Source: Herbaspirillum sp. RTI4
GTDB lineage: Bacteria > Pseudomonadota > Gammaproteobacteria > Burkholderiales > Burkholderiaceae_D
DNA length: 64,000 nt
Assembly (NCBI RefSeq): GCF_034313965.1
Contig: NZ_JAVIWQ010000002.1
Coordinates: 2,542,001 to 2,606,000, forward strand
Direction of reading: 5' to 3'
Shown: positions 1-8,674 of the stretch, one piece after another
Numbering within the stretch: position 1 is the stretch's first letter
How the letters are laid out: each line of letters begins with the position of its first letter
Position numbers and translations under genes: made by a program
Notes under the pieces: model-generated
Database searches by the model: none
Seen by the model: the letters and a program-made list of their open reading frames with translations, nothing else
Told to the model about the DNA's origin: nothing

Positions 1-614
1 TAGGCAAGATGGGCGTGCCGCAGGATTTGCTGCAATTTGCCGGCAGCCTCAACCAAAACGAATTCCAGAAAATCAAACAGCATCCGGTTGTAGGCCATGC
101 CATATTGCAAAAGATGGAGGGCGTCGATGCAGTAACACTGGATGTCTGCCTGCATCATCATGAACGTATGGATGGAACCGGCTATCCGCACCATTTGCTC
201 GACGAGCAGATTTCCCTGTTTGCCCGGATGGGTGCTGTGTGCGATGTGTATGACGCCATTACCTCGAATCGTCCCTACAAGCTGGGGTGGGGGCCGGGCA
301 TTTCGCTGCGCAAAATGTCTGAGTGGAAAGGGCATTTCGACCAGAAGGTGTTTCAGAACTTTATCAAGACCGTGGGCATATTCCCTATCGGCTCGCTTGT
401 TTTGCTGGAGTCGGGGCGTCTCGCCGTGGTGACCGACTCGCATGAGTCCTCGTTGCTGACCCCGATTGTAAAAGTGTTTTTTTCGACTAAATCGATGGCG
501 CGGATTACTGAAGAAACGATTGACCTGTCCAAGTCTTATGCAAAAGACAAGATCATTTCGCATGAAGACCCGGGGAAATGGGACATTAAAAATTTCAACG
601 AAATATGGGTTTGA
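1..614 (+). CDS. HD-GYP domain protein, C-terminal part (5' end outside window)
   Basis: This is the C-terminal part of an HD-GYP phosphodiesterase, a family that usually hydrolyses cyclic di-GMP in the cytoplasm. The reading frame is open to the left edge and starts with Gly-Lys-Met-Gly-Val-Pro, which matches the segment just after the HD pair in HDxGKxGVP, so the HD residues lie outside the window. The visible part carries HHHERMDGTGYP, the expected HHE and GYP signature, and CDVYDAITSNRPYK, also typical. About 70 further residues follow with no domain I recognise. The stop codon lies inside the first copy of a 14-bp tandem repeat. The sensor half cannot be seen, so the input signal is unknown. 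Confidence 0.9.
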   Translation, partial: GKMGVPQDLLQFAGSLNQNEFQKIKQHPVVGHAILQKMEGVDAVTLDVCLHHHERMDGTGYPHHLLDEQISLFARMGAVCDVYDAITSNRPYKLGWGPGISLRKMSEWKGHFDQKVFQNFIKTVGIFPIGSLVLLESGRLAVVTDSHESSLLTPIVKVFFSTKSMARITEETIDLSKSYAKDKIISHEDPGKWDIKNFNEIWV

Positions 615-648
615 ACCTAGGGGTTTGAACCTAGGGGTTTGATCCTAG
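607..648. repeat. 3 x 14-bp tandem repeat over the HD-GYP stop codon
   Basis: Three head-to-tail copies of GGGTTTGAACCTAG are present. The first two are identical and the third has one A-to-T change. The TGA stop of the HD-GYP gene lies in the first copy, so the duplication involves the gene end itself. Confidence 0.9.
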
Positions 649-674
649 GGGTATCCGCCTGGGGATGGATTGCC

Positions 675-716
675 GGAGAGGCAAAAAAAAACCCACGAGG
701 CCGAAGCTTCGTGGGT
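675..716 (-). terminator. Rho-independent terminator reading on the minus strand
   Basis: Read on the minus strand, ACCCACGAAGCTTCGGCC is followed by the pairing arm CGTGGGT and then nine T residues. It is a strong intrinsic terminator, but no minus-strand gene lies upstream of it. The plus strand has only an A-run before the hairpin, so it does not fit the HD-GYP gene equally well. Confidence 0.7.
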
Positions 717-900
717 AAATCCAATTCTTTTAAAGGAAACTGGAGGAGACAAGGCAGACTTTACCGTCGCGCGTCCTACAGTGCCAATTTATTTCCCGGA
801 TAACAGATATGCGGAAATGCTATTTCTGCACGCCAATATCCTCTGCGCCTACAGCATTGCTGCGATCACTTACCGCCGCGAGGGAAAAACGGCATGAAAA
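717..900 (-). ncRNA. Possible small RNA ending at the minus-strand terminator
   Basis: About 180 bases of minus strand lie between the MerR promoter region and a strong minus-strand terminator. I find no convincing open frame in them; the longest minus-strand frames with a plausible start are under 20 codons. A small RNA would explain an orphan terminator. I recognise no RNA family and no clear promoter, so boundaries are nominal. The plus-strand frame through this stretch contains the terminator hairpin and was not taken as a gene. Confidence 0.25.
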
Positions 901-915
901 CAAAGAGAAACGCGC

Positions 916-946
916 TTGACTTCGAGCGCGCTCAAACTAATACACT
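916..946 (+). promoter_or_regulatory. MerR-type promoter with operator dyad
   Basis: A -35 TTGACT (916-921) and a -10 TACACT (941-946) are separated by 19 bp, the long spacing typical of MerR-controlled promoters. The dyad at 921-936, centred on GAGCGCGCTC, sits between them and has one mismatched pair. The predicted transcription start falls within a base or two of the ATG at 953, so the mRNA would be essentially leaderless. An alternative -10 TAATAC (938-943) gives 16-bp spacing and nearly the same start. Confidence 0.65.
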
Positions 947-1370
947 TAATCCATGACAACTTCCCTGACGATTCAACAAGCTGCCGCAGCAACCGGACTG
1001 ACCGTGCATACCTTGCGTTATTACGAGCGCATCGGTCTGATTGATCCGATTCCACGCCAGGACAATAGCCATCGTCTTTACCGTCAAGAGGACATGGTGT
1101 GGATAGAATTTTTGCTGAAGCTGCGCTCGACCGGCTTACCGATCCGGCAAATGCAGCGCTATGCCGAATTGCGCAGATTGGGAAATCAACGGGAAAGTGT
1201 GTCGGAACGCAAAGCGCTGCTCGAACAGCACACGCTTTCACTGGAAGCCACGCTCGCCGATTTGCAAAGCACGCTGGTCGTCATGCACAAGAAAATTGCC
1301 ATGTACGGCGAGCTTGAAAGCACACTCGCACCGAGCATTGCCCCTCTCACTCTGGATAAGGACTATGCAC

Positions 1371-2369
<999 letters not shown>

Positions 2370-2385
2370 GAATAATTAAGCAGGA

Positions 2386-3165
2386 CTAAGACGGCTCGGA
2401 GGACTCCCGCAAGGGAGGGCGCGTCAGCAACGCTTGCCAAGGCAATTCGATGCGCTTGAGTGGCTGGTCCGCGCCAACAGCCTGGTCGCTGCATACGCAG
2501 ACAGACAGGAGCGGGTGAGGGGGTATCGTGCAATGCCACGCTGCCCCCGCTGCCTGCGCTAGTAAAAACTCCCCCTTTTCATCGATGATCGCTTGCCGCA
2601 AGCCCGTACCGTGCAGCTTGAAGCGCGCCTCTTTCGCCGTCCATAAACGATAAAATTCCCCCGCTCTGGCAGCTGCCGTTTGCTGCATCAGCCAGGCATG
2701 CTCCTGCGGCGCGAATGCCGACCGGCTGATCGCCTCGATATCGCGCCCGGCGCGCGGCATTTCTATATCGAGTCCAACGGTAGTGGTCGCGCTGACCACG
2801 CACGCTACCCAAGCCTGACTATGCGCAAGACTAAAGTGGGGCGCAGTACATCCAAGAGGAAGGCTAAGGGCAGGTGCTTGTCCGGCTTGCTCGATTACCG
2901 TGATGGATGCCGGATCAATGTTTTCGAGCGCGGCAATGGCGTGCCGCAGCAGCAATCGCCCCAGCAGAAATTCCTGCGCACGTCGGGGACGGACGAAAGA
3001 GGCCAGGCGTTGTTGTTCGCTCACGCCCAGCAAGACAGCTTGCTGCGGCCATTGTCCGGCGGGAATTGCATTGCCATCGACCAGCCATAAAGTGGCGCAG
3101 GGCGCAGGGTTTTGGCTCACAGGAGGACTCAATTTCGGCTTATTTTTAGCGCAATTGCCACTCAA
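2386..3165 (-). CDS. Sfp-type 4'-phosphopantetheinyl transferase (APE operon)
   Basis: This protein of about 259 residues would transfer the phosphopantetheine arm of CoA to the serine of carrier proteins, here most likely the two ACPs at 17332-17891. It shows the transferase signatures VGLDIE and the WTAKEARFKLHGTGL block, including the Trp-x-x-Lys-Glu-Ala motif that binds Mg-CoA. It is the last gene of the aryl-polyene operon, 11 bp after the ketosynthase stop. The only reasonable start is a TTG at 3165; no ATG lies nearby in frame. A second such transferase is encoded at 42537-43271. Confidence 0.88.
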   Translation of the reverse strand: MSGNCAKNKPKLSPPVSQNPAPCATLWLVDGNAIPAGQWPQQAVLLGVSEQQRLASFVRPRRAQEFLLGRLLLRHAIAALENIDPASITVIEQAGQAPALSLPLGCTAPHFSLAHSQAWVACVVSATTTVGLDIEMPRAGRDIEAISRSAFAPQEHAWLMQQTAAARAGEFYRLWTAKEARFKLHGTGLRQAIIDEKGEFLLAQAAGAAWHCTIPPHPLLSVCVCSDQAVGADQPLKRIELPWQALLTRPPLRESSEPS

Positions 3166-3176
3166 GCGCCGCGCAT

Positions 3177-4418
3177 TTACGGATGCCGCTTGAAAATCAG
3201 CGAAGTGTTAATCCCGCCAAACGCAAAATTATTCGACATCACGTATTCGCAGTCGATGCGCCGGCCTTCGCCGACGATGTAATCGAGTTGTCCGCAGAGC
3301 GGATCAACCGTAGTTAAATTCAGATTCGGCGCAAACCAGTTGTTGCGCATCATCTCAATGCTCATCCAGGCTTCCAGCGCCCCGCACGCGCCTAGGGTGT
3401 GTCCCATATAGCTTTTGAGCGAGCTGACCGGCGTTGCCGCACCGAAAATCTGCGCGGTCGCTTGCGATTCCGCCACATCGCCATGTTGGGTGCCAGTGCC
3501 GTGCGCATTGACGTAGCCGATGGCCGAGGCCGGCAAACCCGCATCCTCCAGCGCCAGCCCGATGGCGATTTTCATGGTGTCGACGTTGGGATTCGTAATG
3601 TGGCGGCCATCGCTGTTGGTGCCGAAACCGACCAGTTCCGCATAGATTCTGGCACCGCGCGCCTGCGCATGTTCCAGCTCTTCCAGTATCAGACTGCCTG
3701 CCCCTTCGCCCAGCACCAGACCGTCGCGCTGCGCATCGAAAGGGCGGGGCGTCAGTTGCGGCGTGTCGTTGACGGTGCTGGTGGCATACAAGGTATCGAA
3801 CACCGCCGCTTCGCTGGCGCATAACTCATCGGAACCCCCGGCAATCATGATCCGCTGACGGCCGCTGCGTATCGTTTCATAGGCATAGCCCAGACCCTGA
3901 CTGCCCGAGGTGCAGGCGCTGGAGGTGGTAATGATGCGACCGGTAATGCCAAAAAACACCCCCATATTGACCGGCGCGGTATGCGCCATCATTTTCAGAT
4001 AGGTATTGGCATTAATGTTGCGCGTGCTTTTTTCGGCAAACATCATGCTGAAATCGGCAATCGCGTCGGGCGTGCCGGCAGAAGAACCGTAAGCAATTCC
4101 GACATGACCGCTTTGCAGCAGCGGATCGTCCAGCAAACCGGCATCGGCCAGCGCCAACTCGCTGGCGCGGGTCGCCATCACGGCGACTCTGCCCATGCTG
4201 CGCATGGATTTGCGGTTATAGCGGTCGGACAAAGCGAATGCCGCCGCCGGTGCGCCCAGCCGCGTATGCAAGCCATCGTAGGCATCCCATTCGTCCATGC
4301 GCACTACGGCATTGCGGTAGCTGTGGAGTTTCTCCTGCACCGCCGCCCAGTCATTGCCGATAGGGCTGATACCAGCCATGCCGGTCACGACGACGCGACG
4401 TTCCTGAGCGAGCCTCAT
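3177..4418 (-). CDS. Beta-ketoacyl-ACP synthase (ApeR-like)
   Basis: This 413-residue FabF/FabB-type condensing enzyme would extend or prime the polyene chain on an ACP. The complete Cys-His-His set is present: Cys169 in SSACTSG, His305 in NAHGTGTQHGD and His339 in YMGHTLGACG, so it should be catalytically active. Its start overlaps the stop of the ketoreductase gene by four bases (ATGA), showing translational coupling. By position, after KS, DH and KR, it corresponds to the second active ketosynthase of aryl-polyene clusters. Whether it primes with the aryl starter or elongates is inference from the family. Confidence 0.92.
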   Translation of the reverse strand: MRLAQERRVVVTGMAGISPIGNDWAAVQEKLHSYRNAVVRMDEWDAYDGLHTRLGAPAAAFALSDRYNRKSMRSMGRVAVMATRASELALADAGLLDDPLLQSGHVGIAYGSSAGTPDAIADFSMMFAEKSTRNINANTYLKMMAHTAPVNMGVFFGITGRIITTSSACTSGSQGLGYAYETIRSGRQRIMIAGGSDELCASEAAVFDTLYATSTVNDTPQLTPRPFDAQRDGLVLGEGAGSLILEELEHAQARGARIYAELVGFGTNSDGRHITNPNVDTMKIAIGLALEDAGLPASAIGYVNAHGTGTQHGDVAESQATAQIFGAATPVSSLKSYMGHTLGACGALEAWMSIEMMRNNWFAPNLNLTTVDPLCGQLDYIVGEGRRIDCEYVMSNNFAFGGINTSLIFKRHP

Positions 4419-5164
4419 GCAAGACCTCCGTTGACCGAAATCACCTGCCGCGTGATGTAGGCCGCGTCTTCGCTCATCAGAAAGGCAACGGCGGCAGCCA
4501 CTTCCTCCGGTTTGCCGATGCGCCGCAGCGGCACCATTTTCAGCATTTCTTCCAGCGGCGCATCCTGCGTCATGTCAGTATCGATTAAACCCGGCGCAAC
4601 GCAATTGACCGTAATCTGCCGCTTCGCCAGTTCCAGCGCCAAGGCCTTGGTCGCACCGATAATGCCGGCCTTGGCGGCGCTGTAATTGACTTGCCCGCGA
4701 TTGCCCACCAGTCCCGACACCGAGGCCAGCGTGACGATACGGCCCGGCTGACGGCGATGCACCATCGGCATCGTCAGCGGATGCAGGACATTGTAAAAAC
4801 CATCCAGATTGGTTCTCAGCACGCTGTCCCAGTCTTCCCCCGGCATCGCCGGAAAGGCATGGTCACGCGCAATTCCGGCGTTGCAGACAATGCCGTAATA
4901 GCAGCCGTGCTGTTCCACATCCTGCAAGAGAATAGCGGCGGCGGCGGCCCGGTCCGACACATCGAATTGCACGATTCTGACCGCACGCCCCAGCGCCCTG
5001 ATCTCCTGTGCCACGGCGTCGGCAGCGTCGCGCTGAAGATGGCAATGCAGCACGATGTCGTAGCCGTCACGCGCCAGCCGCAAGGCAATCGCCTTGCCTA
5101 TGCCTCGGCTGGAACCGGTAACCAGTACCGTTTCAGCGGGTGTGTTGTCTGCTGCGCTAGTCAT
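4415..5164 (-). CDS. 3-oxoacyl-ACP reductase, FabG-like (ApeQ-like)
   Basis: This 249-residue short-chain dehydrogenase would reduce the 3-oxoacyl-ACP intermediate with NADPH during polyene formation. The nucleotide-binding motif TGSSRGIGKAIA is at the N terminus, NAGI follows near residue 90, the catalytic Ser is in LASVSGLVG and the YxxxK pair in YSAAKAG. It overlaps the dehydratase upstream and the ketosynthase downstream by four bases each, so ketoreductase, dehydratase and ketosynthase are made together. Length and motifs match FabG closely; the role in polyene rather than fatty-acid synthesis rests on context. Confidence 0.92.
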   Translation of the reverse strand: MTSAADNTPAETVLVTGSSRGIGKAIALRLARDGYDIVLHCHLQRDAADAVAQEIRALGRAVRIVQFDVSDRAAAAAILLQDVEQHGCYYGIVCNAGIARDHAFPAMPGEDWDSVLRTNLDGFYNVLHPLTMPMVHRRQPGRIVTLASVSGLVGNRGQVNYSAAKAGIIGATKALALELAKRQITVNCVAPGLIDTDMTQDAPLEEMLKMVPLRRIGKPEEVAAAVAFLMSEDAAYITRQVISVNGGLA

Positions 5165-5619
5165 TCCGCATTTCCTTTGAGAAATTGTTCCGCATCATCC
5201 GGCTGAAAGACGGTCAAGATCGCCTGAGCCAGTACTTGCTGTGTTTGTTTGTCCGACACCGTGCAATCGAAAGAACCCAGCCCATTTTCCGCTTTCAGCA
5301 GCCGGCTGGCACGCACTTGCAGGGTACGGCCGGGTGCAAAAAAAGAGCAATGCGCTACGTAACGGCGGGTTCCCAGCAGGAAGCCTATCCTGATCGCTTC
5401 GCCTTGCCGCCGCGCATGGTAACCCGCCTGGGCAGCGATAGTTTGCGCCATGTATTCGATACCGATCCAGGCCCCCACGCCCTGCGCGCCATAAAACATC
5501 ACGGACGGATGGATATCCACCTCCGCGCACAGAGTTTTTTCGTCGGCCTCTACGATGCGATCGAGCAAGGACATGGCGCCGCTATGCGGTACGACCAAGT
5601 GAACATCCGGCATTTCCAC
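5161..5619 (-). CDS. Hotdog-fold 3-hydroxyacyl-ACP dehydratase (ApeP-like)
   Basis: This 152-residue hotdog protein resembles the ApeP-type dehydratases that remove water from 3-hydroxyacyl-ACP to give the conjugated double bonds. The segment VVPHSGAMSLLDRI near residue 9 carries the candidate catalytic His, and GIEYMAQTIAAQAG around residues 53-66 carries the acidic residue of the hotdog helix. It lies one base after the ketosynthase stop upstream and overlaps the ketoreductase downstream. A second dehydratase-like domain is fused to the ligase at 15008-16795, so the operon encodes two different dehydratase modules. Confidence 0.87.
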   Translation of the reverse strand: MEMPDVHLVVPHSGAMSLLDRIVEADEKTLCAEVDIHPSVMFYGAQGVGAWIGIEYMAQTIAAQAGYHARRQGEAIRIGFLLGTRRYVAHCSFFAPGRTLQVRASRLLKAENGLGSFDCTVSDKQTQQVLAQAILTVFQPDDAEQFLKGNAE

Positions 5620-5620
5620 G

Positions 5621-6808
5621 TCAGCTTCTCCCGAAAATCAGTACAGCGTTACTTCCGCCAAAAGCAAAGGAATTACTCAGCACCCAGCGCGGCGGATGGC
5701 CCAGCCTGAATCCGGGCGCCACCACTTGCAAGGCTGGCAAAGCGGAATCGGCCACCCCATCCCACAGGTGCGGCGGCAAGCGGCCTTCGGCGTTGTCGTC
5801 CTGCATCGTCAGCCAGCACAGCCCGGCTTCTACCGCGCTGGCCGCGCCGAGAGCATGGCCGGTCAGCGGCTTGGTGGAACTGACGGGAAGATGTTCGCCG
5901 AACAGGCCATGGATCACCTTCGACTCCATGGCGTCATTTTGCGGCGTAGCCGTGCCATGCAGATTGATGTACTCAATATCCCCGGCGCTAATGTCCGCCC
6001 GCGACAGCGCCTGCGCAATCGCCAATCGCGCACCGCCGCCTTCAGGATCGGGGGATGAGATATGGTAGGCATCAGACGACTCGCCCCAACCACGCAAAGC
6101 CACGGTTGCCGGTTGGCTGCTCATCAGAAACAGCGCTGCGCCTTCGCCGATATTGATGCCATTCCGATGCGCGCTCAGGGGATTGCAGCGGCTTTCACTG
6201 AGCGATTGCAGCGCGTCAAAACCGCCGACAGTAAAGCGGCACAGGGAATCGACCCCGCCGCTGATGACCGCGTCGCACAGCCCCATGCGGATCAGACGCG
6301 CCGCACTAGCCATGGCTTTGGCGCTGGATGCGCAGGCGCTGGAATGCACGTAAGCGGGGCCGCTCACTCCCAGCGTTTGCGCCAGTGCTTGCGCTACCGA
6401 TCCCAGTTCTTGCTGGGCGTAATCGAATTCGGGCGGGAAGACTCCCTGTTGCAGATGGTGGCTGAATGCCGCCTCACCCTCGGCGATGCCGGAGGTGCTG
6501 GTGCCGACGATCACGCCTATCCTGTCCGCGCCGAAGCGTGCGATAGCGGCATCGACCTCGTGACGAATCTGCGCCAGCGCTGCCAATGCCAGCCGGTTAT
6601 TCCGGCTTTGCTGGCCCAAGGGCAAGTGCGCCACCGACGGCAAGGCGGCATCGTCTTGCGCAATACGTCCCAGAGACAGGGTTTTGCCCGGCGAATAGTG
6701 ACTGGTCGCGACCACGCCGCTGTCAGCGGCAAACAAGCGGCGATGGATTTCCGTGTGGGTCTGTCCCAGCGGACACACCATGCCGAGGGCATTCAGATAG
6801 ATCATCAT
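5621..6808 (-). CDS. Beta-ketoacyl-ACP synthase (ApeO-like)
   Basis: This condensing enzyme of about 395 residues has the full thiolase-fold triad: Cys in SSACASSAKAM, His in NLHGTATPQNDAMES and His in KPLTGHALGAASA. It probably forms the active half of a heterodimer with the chain-length-factor-like protein at 18662-19444, as in characterised aryl-polyene systems. The tandem ATGs at 6808/6805 are preferred because they directly precede the conserved IYLNALGMVCPLG; a TTG at 6841 would add 11 residues with no family resemblance. The start follows the lipoprotein stop by seven bases. Confidence 0.9.
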   Translation of the reverse strand: MMIYLNALGMVCPLGQTHTEIHRRLFAADSGVVATSHYSPGKTLSLGRIAQDDAALPSVAHLPLGQQSRNNRLALAALAQIRHEVDAAIARFGADRIGVIVGTSTSGIAEGEAAFSHHLQQGVFPPEFDYAQQELGSVAQALAQTLGVSGPAYVHSSACASSAKAMASAARLIRMGLCDAVISGGVDSLCRFTVGGFDALQSLSESRCNPLSAHRNGINIGEGAALFLMSSQPATVALRGWGESSDAYHISSPDPEGGGARLAIAQALSRADISAGDIEYINLHGTATPQNDAMESKVIHGLFGEHLPVSSTKPLTGHALGAASAVEAGLCWLTMQDDNAEGRLPPHLWDGVADSALPALQVVAPGFRLGHPPRWVLSNSFAFGGSNAVLIFGRS

Positions 6809-6815
6809 GGCGTAG

Positions 6816-7448
6816 TCATGGTGCAGTGGCGACCGACTCAATGGTCAGCCGATAACGATAGCGGTAATTGGTCAGCATGACCGTCCCGCCCCAGGCTTTG
6901 TGGTCGGGATAGTCGATCTGAAGAATCTCTTCGCCCTTTAGACGCACAATACGGCGACCGTTCTGTTCTTCCAGCGTCCAGCCGTCAGGCAAGGCGGCAC
7001 GGATGGCGGCGGCGGGCCATAAAGTCAGTTGAATGTCTTCCAGCACATCTTCGCCCTTGATCTGCTGCGGCAGCATGACATGACGCCAGGTCGTTAATTC
7101 TTTCCCGTCGTAATGCAGCGTCAGCACGCGCCTGCCAGCGGCCAGTCCGACCAGATCGAGGCGCTGAGTATCGATTTCCAGCGCGGTATCGAGTTCATTG
7201 GTGCGACCGTCGCGCTCCACCGAAAGGTGCTGTTGCAGACTGAGTGTTTCACCCAGCGCAGCGGGTGAGAGTTGCAAACCTATTCTTGCCGAGGGGCGAC
7301 CGGGCTGCTGATCCGGTTGCGGCGTCGTGCAGGCGGCAAGCAGCCAGCAAACACTGCCTATGCTTGCTGCGCGTCGCAGTGCCTGCATCACTCTGAATTT
7401 CATTGTTCCGAATTTCATTGTTCCGAATTTCATCGTCCCTGAGTTCAT
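6816..7448 (-). CDS. Lipoprotein of the DUF3261 type in aryl-polyene clusters
   Basis: This small lipoprotein of about 210 residues resembles the DUF3261 proteins that recur in aryl-polyene clusters and are thought to act in outer-membrane delivery of the product. A lipobox ends in LLAAC after a short hydrophobic stretch, giving an acylated Cys. The ATG at 7448 overlaps the upstream stop (ATGA). However, the signal peptide proper starts only at an ATG at 7388, and the stretch between is a three-fold 15-bp repeat each carrying an ATG (Met-Lys-Phe). Translation could begin at any of these; 7388 would give the most ordinary signal peptide. Confidence 0.78.
   Translation of the reverse strand: MNSGTMKFGTMKFGTMKFRVMQALRRAASIGSVCWLLAACTTPQPDQQPGRPSARIGLQLSPAALGETLSLQQHLSVERDGRTNELDTALEIDTQRLDLVGLAAGRRVLTLHYDGKELTTWRHVMLPQQIKGEDVLEDIQLTLWPAAAIRAALPDGWTLEEQNGRRIVRLKGEEILQIDYPDHKAWGGTVMLTNYRYRYRLTIESVATAP
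7395..7439. repeat. 3 x 15-bp tandem repeat at the start of the lipoprotein gene
   Basis: Three adjacent copies of GAATTTCATTGTTCC (plus strand) are present; the third has two changes. Read on the minus strand each unit contains ATGAAATTC, so the array repeats a potential start codon three times in the same frame just before the signal peptide. Confidence 0.9.
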
Positions 7449-8674
7449 GCGCATAGCTGCTCCAATGTCGCCAGCCGCCGCTTGCTTTCGCTGACGTAGG
7501 GATTGCTGCGGTCCCAGGCATAGCCGGCCAGAATCGATGAAATCATGCGACGGATCTGCGGTTCTTGCTGCTCGTGGAAAATCACGTCCTGAAAACCGCC
7601 GGCGTACCAGGAATCGACAAAGGTGCGGAAGGTATCGACTCCTTGTTTCAAGGGGACGGCGTAGTCGGCTTCCCAATCGGTTGCAATTCCGGCGAATTGA
7701 CGCTCCAGCACGGCCGCTGCCAGTTGCGCCGATTTCATGGCAATCGTCATGCCCGACGAAAAAATCGGATCGAGAAATTCGCCGGCGTTGCCAAGCAAGG
7801 CATAGCCATCGCCCCACAGGGATTTGACGTTGGCGGCATAGCCCTGAATCTGCCGCGCCGGGGTGTCCCAGCTAGCGTGTTGCAGCAAGTCGCGCAGGGC
7901 GGGGTCTTCGCCGACCAGCTCGCGCAGACGTTCGGTCTCCGTACCGGGCGTGACGGCCAGGAAACTGCTTTCCGCCACCACGCCAATCGAACAGCGCCCG
8001 TTGGCAAACGGGATCAGCCAGTACCAGACGTCACGGTGCTGTGGATGCACTGTGATGCGGATTTTGTTGCGGTCGAAGCTGCCGCTGGGAATGCCGTCAG
8101 CAATATGGGTGAAAATCGCGCCGCGTACAGGAAATCCGGACGGCGTTTCCAGTTGCAAGAGTCGCGGCAGTACCCGGCCAAAGCCGCTGGCGTCGAGCAG
8201 AAAGCGCGACTCAACCGCATAGTCATGCCCCTCGGGATGGCGTACCGTGGTGCGCTGGCGCTGCGCCGACAAGTCCACCGCCGTGACGGTGTGCCGATAG
8301 CGCACGACCGCGCCCTGACGTTCCGCCTGCTGCGCCAGCAGCTGGTCGAAATCGGCGCGCTGCACCTGATAAGTCGTACCCCATCCGGCGCAATGTTTGT
8401 CGCGGAAATCGAAATCGGTATAGCGATTGCCCTGCACAAAAGCCGCCCCGTTCTTGAATTGGAAACCGGCTTCCACCACGGTTTGCAGCATCCCGGCCTG
8501 CTCCAAAAACTCCATGCTCTGCGGCAACAGGCTTTCGCCTATGCTGAAGCGGGGGAACTGTTCGCGTTCCAGCACCAGAACCTGCCGACCCTGCTGACGC
8601 AAGAGCGCCGCAGCGACCGCACCCGCCGGACCGGCACCGATGATGAGCACATCGCATTGTTCAATGGGGGACAT
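7445..8674 (-). CDS. FAD-dependent oxidoreductase, tryptophan-halogenase-like
   Basis: This flavoprotein of about 409 residues has the dinucleotide-binding motif VLIIGAGPAGAVAAALL at the N terminus, then FSIGESLLPQSM and a later WYWLIPF segment, as in the geranylgeranyl-reductase/halogenase-like superfamily. Proteins of this kind recur in aryl-polyene clusters, where they may modify the aryl head or polyene; the reaction here is not known. The canonical halogenase GWxWxIP signature is only partly matched, so I do not call it a halogenase. The ATG at 8674 follows AAGGAT at a good distance; it overlaps the exporter end by 14 bp. Confidence 0.85.
   Translation of the reverse strand: MSPIEQCDVLIIGAGPAGAVAAALLRQQGRQVLVLEREQFPRFSIGESLLPQSMEFLEQAGMLQTVVEAGFQFKNGAAFVQGNRYTDFDFRDKHCAGWGTTYQVQRADFDQLLAQQAERQGAVVRYRHTVTAVDLSAQRQRTTVRHPEGHDYAVESRFLLDASGFGRVLPRLLQLETPSGFPVRGAIFTHIADGIPSGSFDRNKIRITVHPQHRDVWYWLIPFANGRCSIGVVAESSFLAVTPGTETERLRELVGEDPALRDLLQHASWDTPARQIQGYAANVKSLWGDGYALLGNAGEFLDPIFSSGMTIAMKSAQLAAAVLERQFAGIATDWEADYAVPLKQGVDTFRTFVDSWYAGGFQDVIFHEQQEPQIRRMISSILAGYAWDRSNPYVSESKRRLATLEQLCA

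Noticed and set aside
670..897. A 75-codon plus-strand frame before the MerR gene
   Set aside because: It contains the strong terminator hairpin, has no family resemblance and no clear ribosome binding site.
7445..8674. Flavin-dependent halogenase
   Set aside because: The GWxWxIP signature is only partly matched, and related non-halogenating oxidoreductases are common in these clusters.
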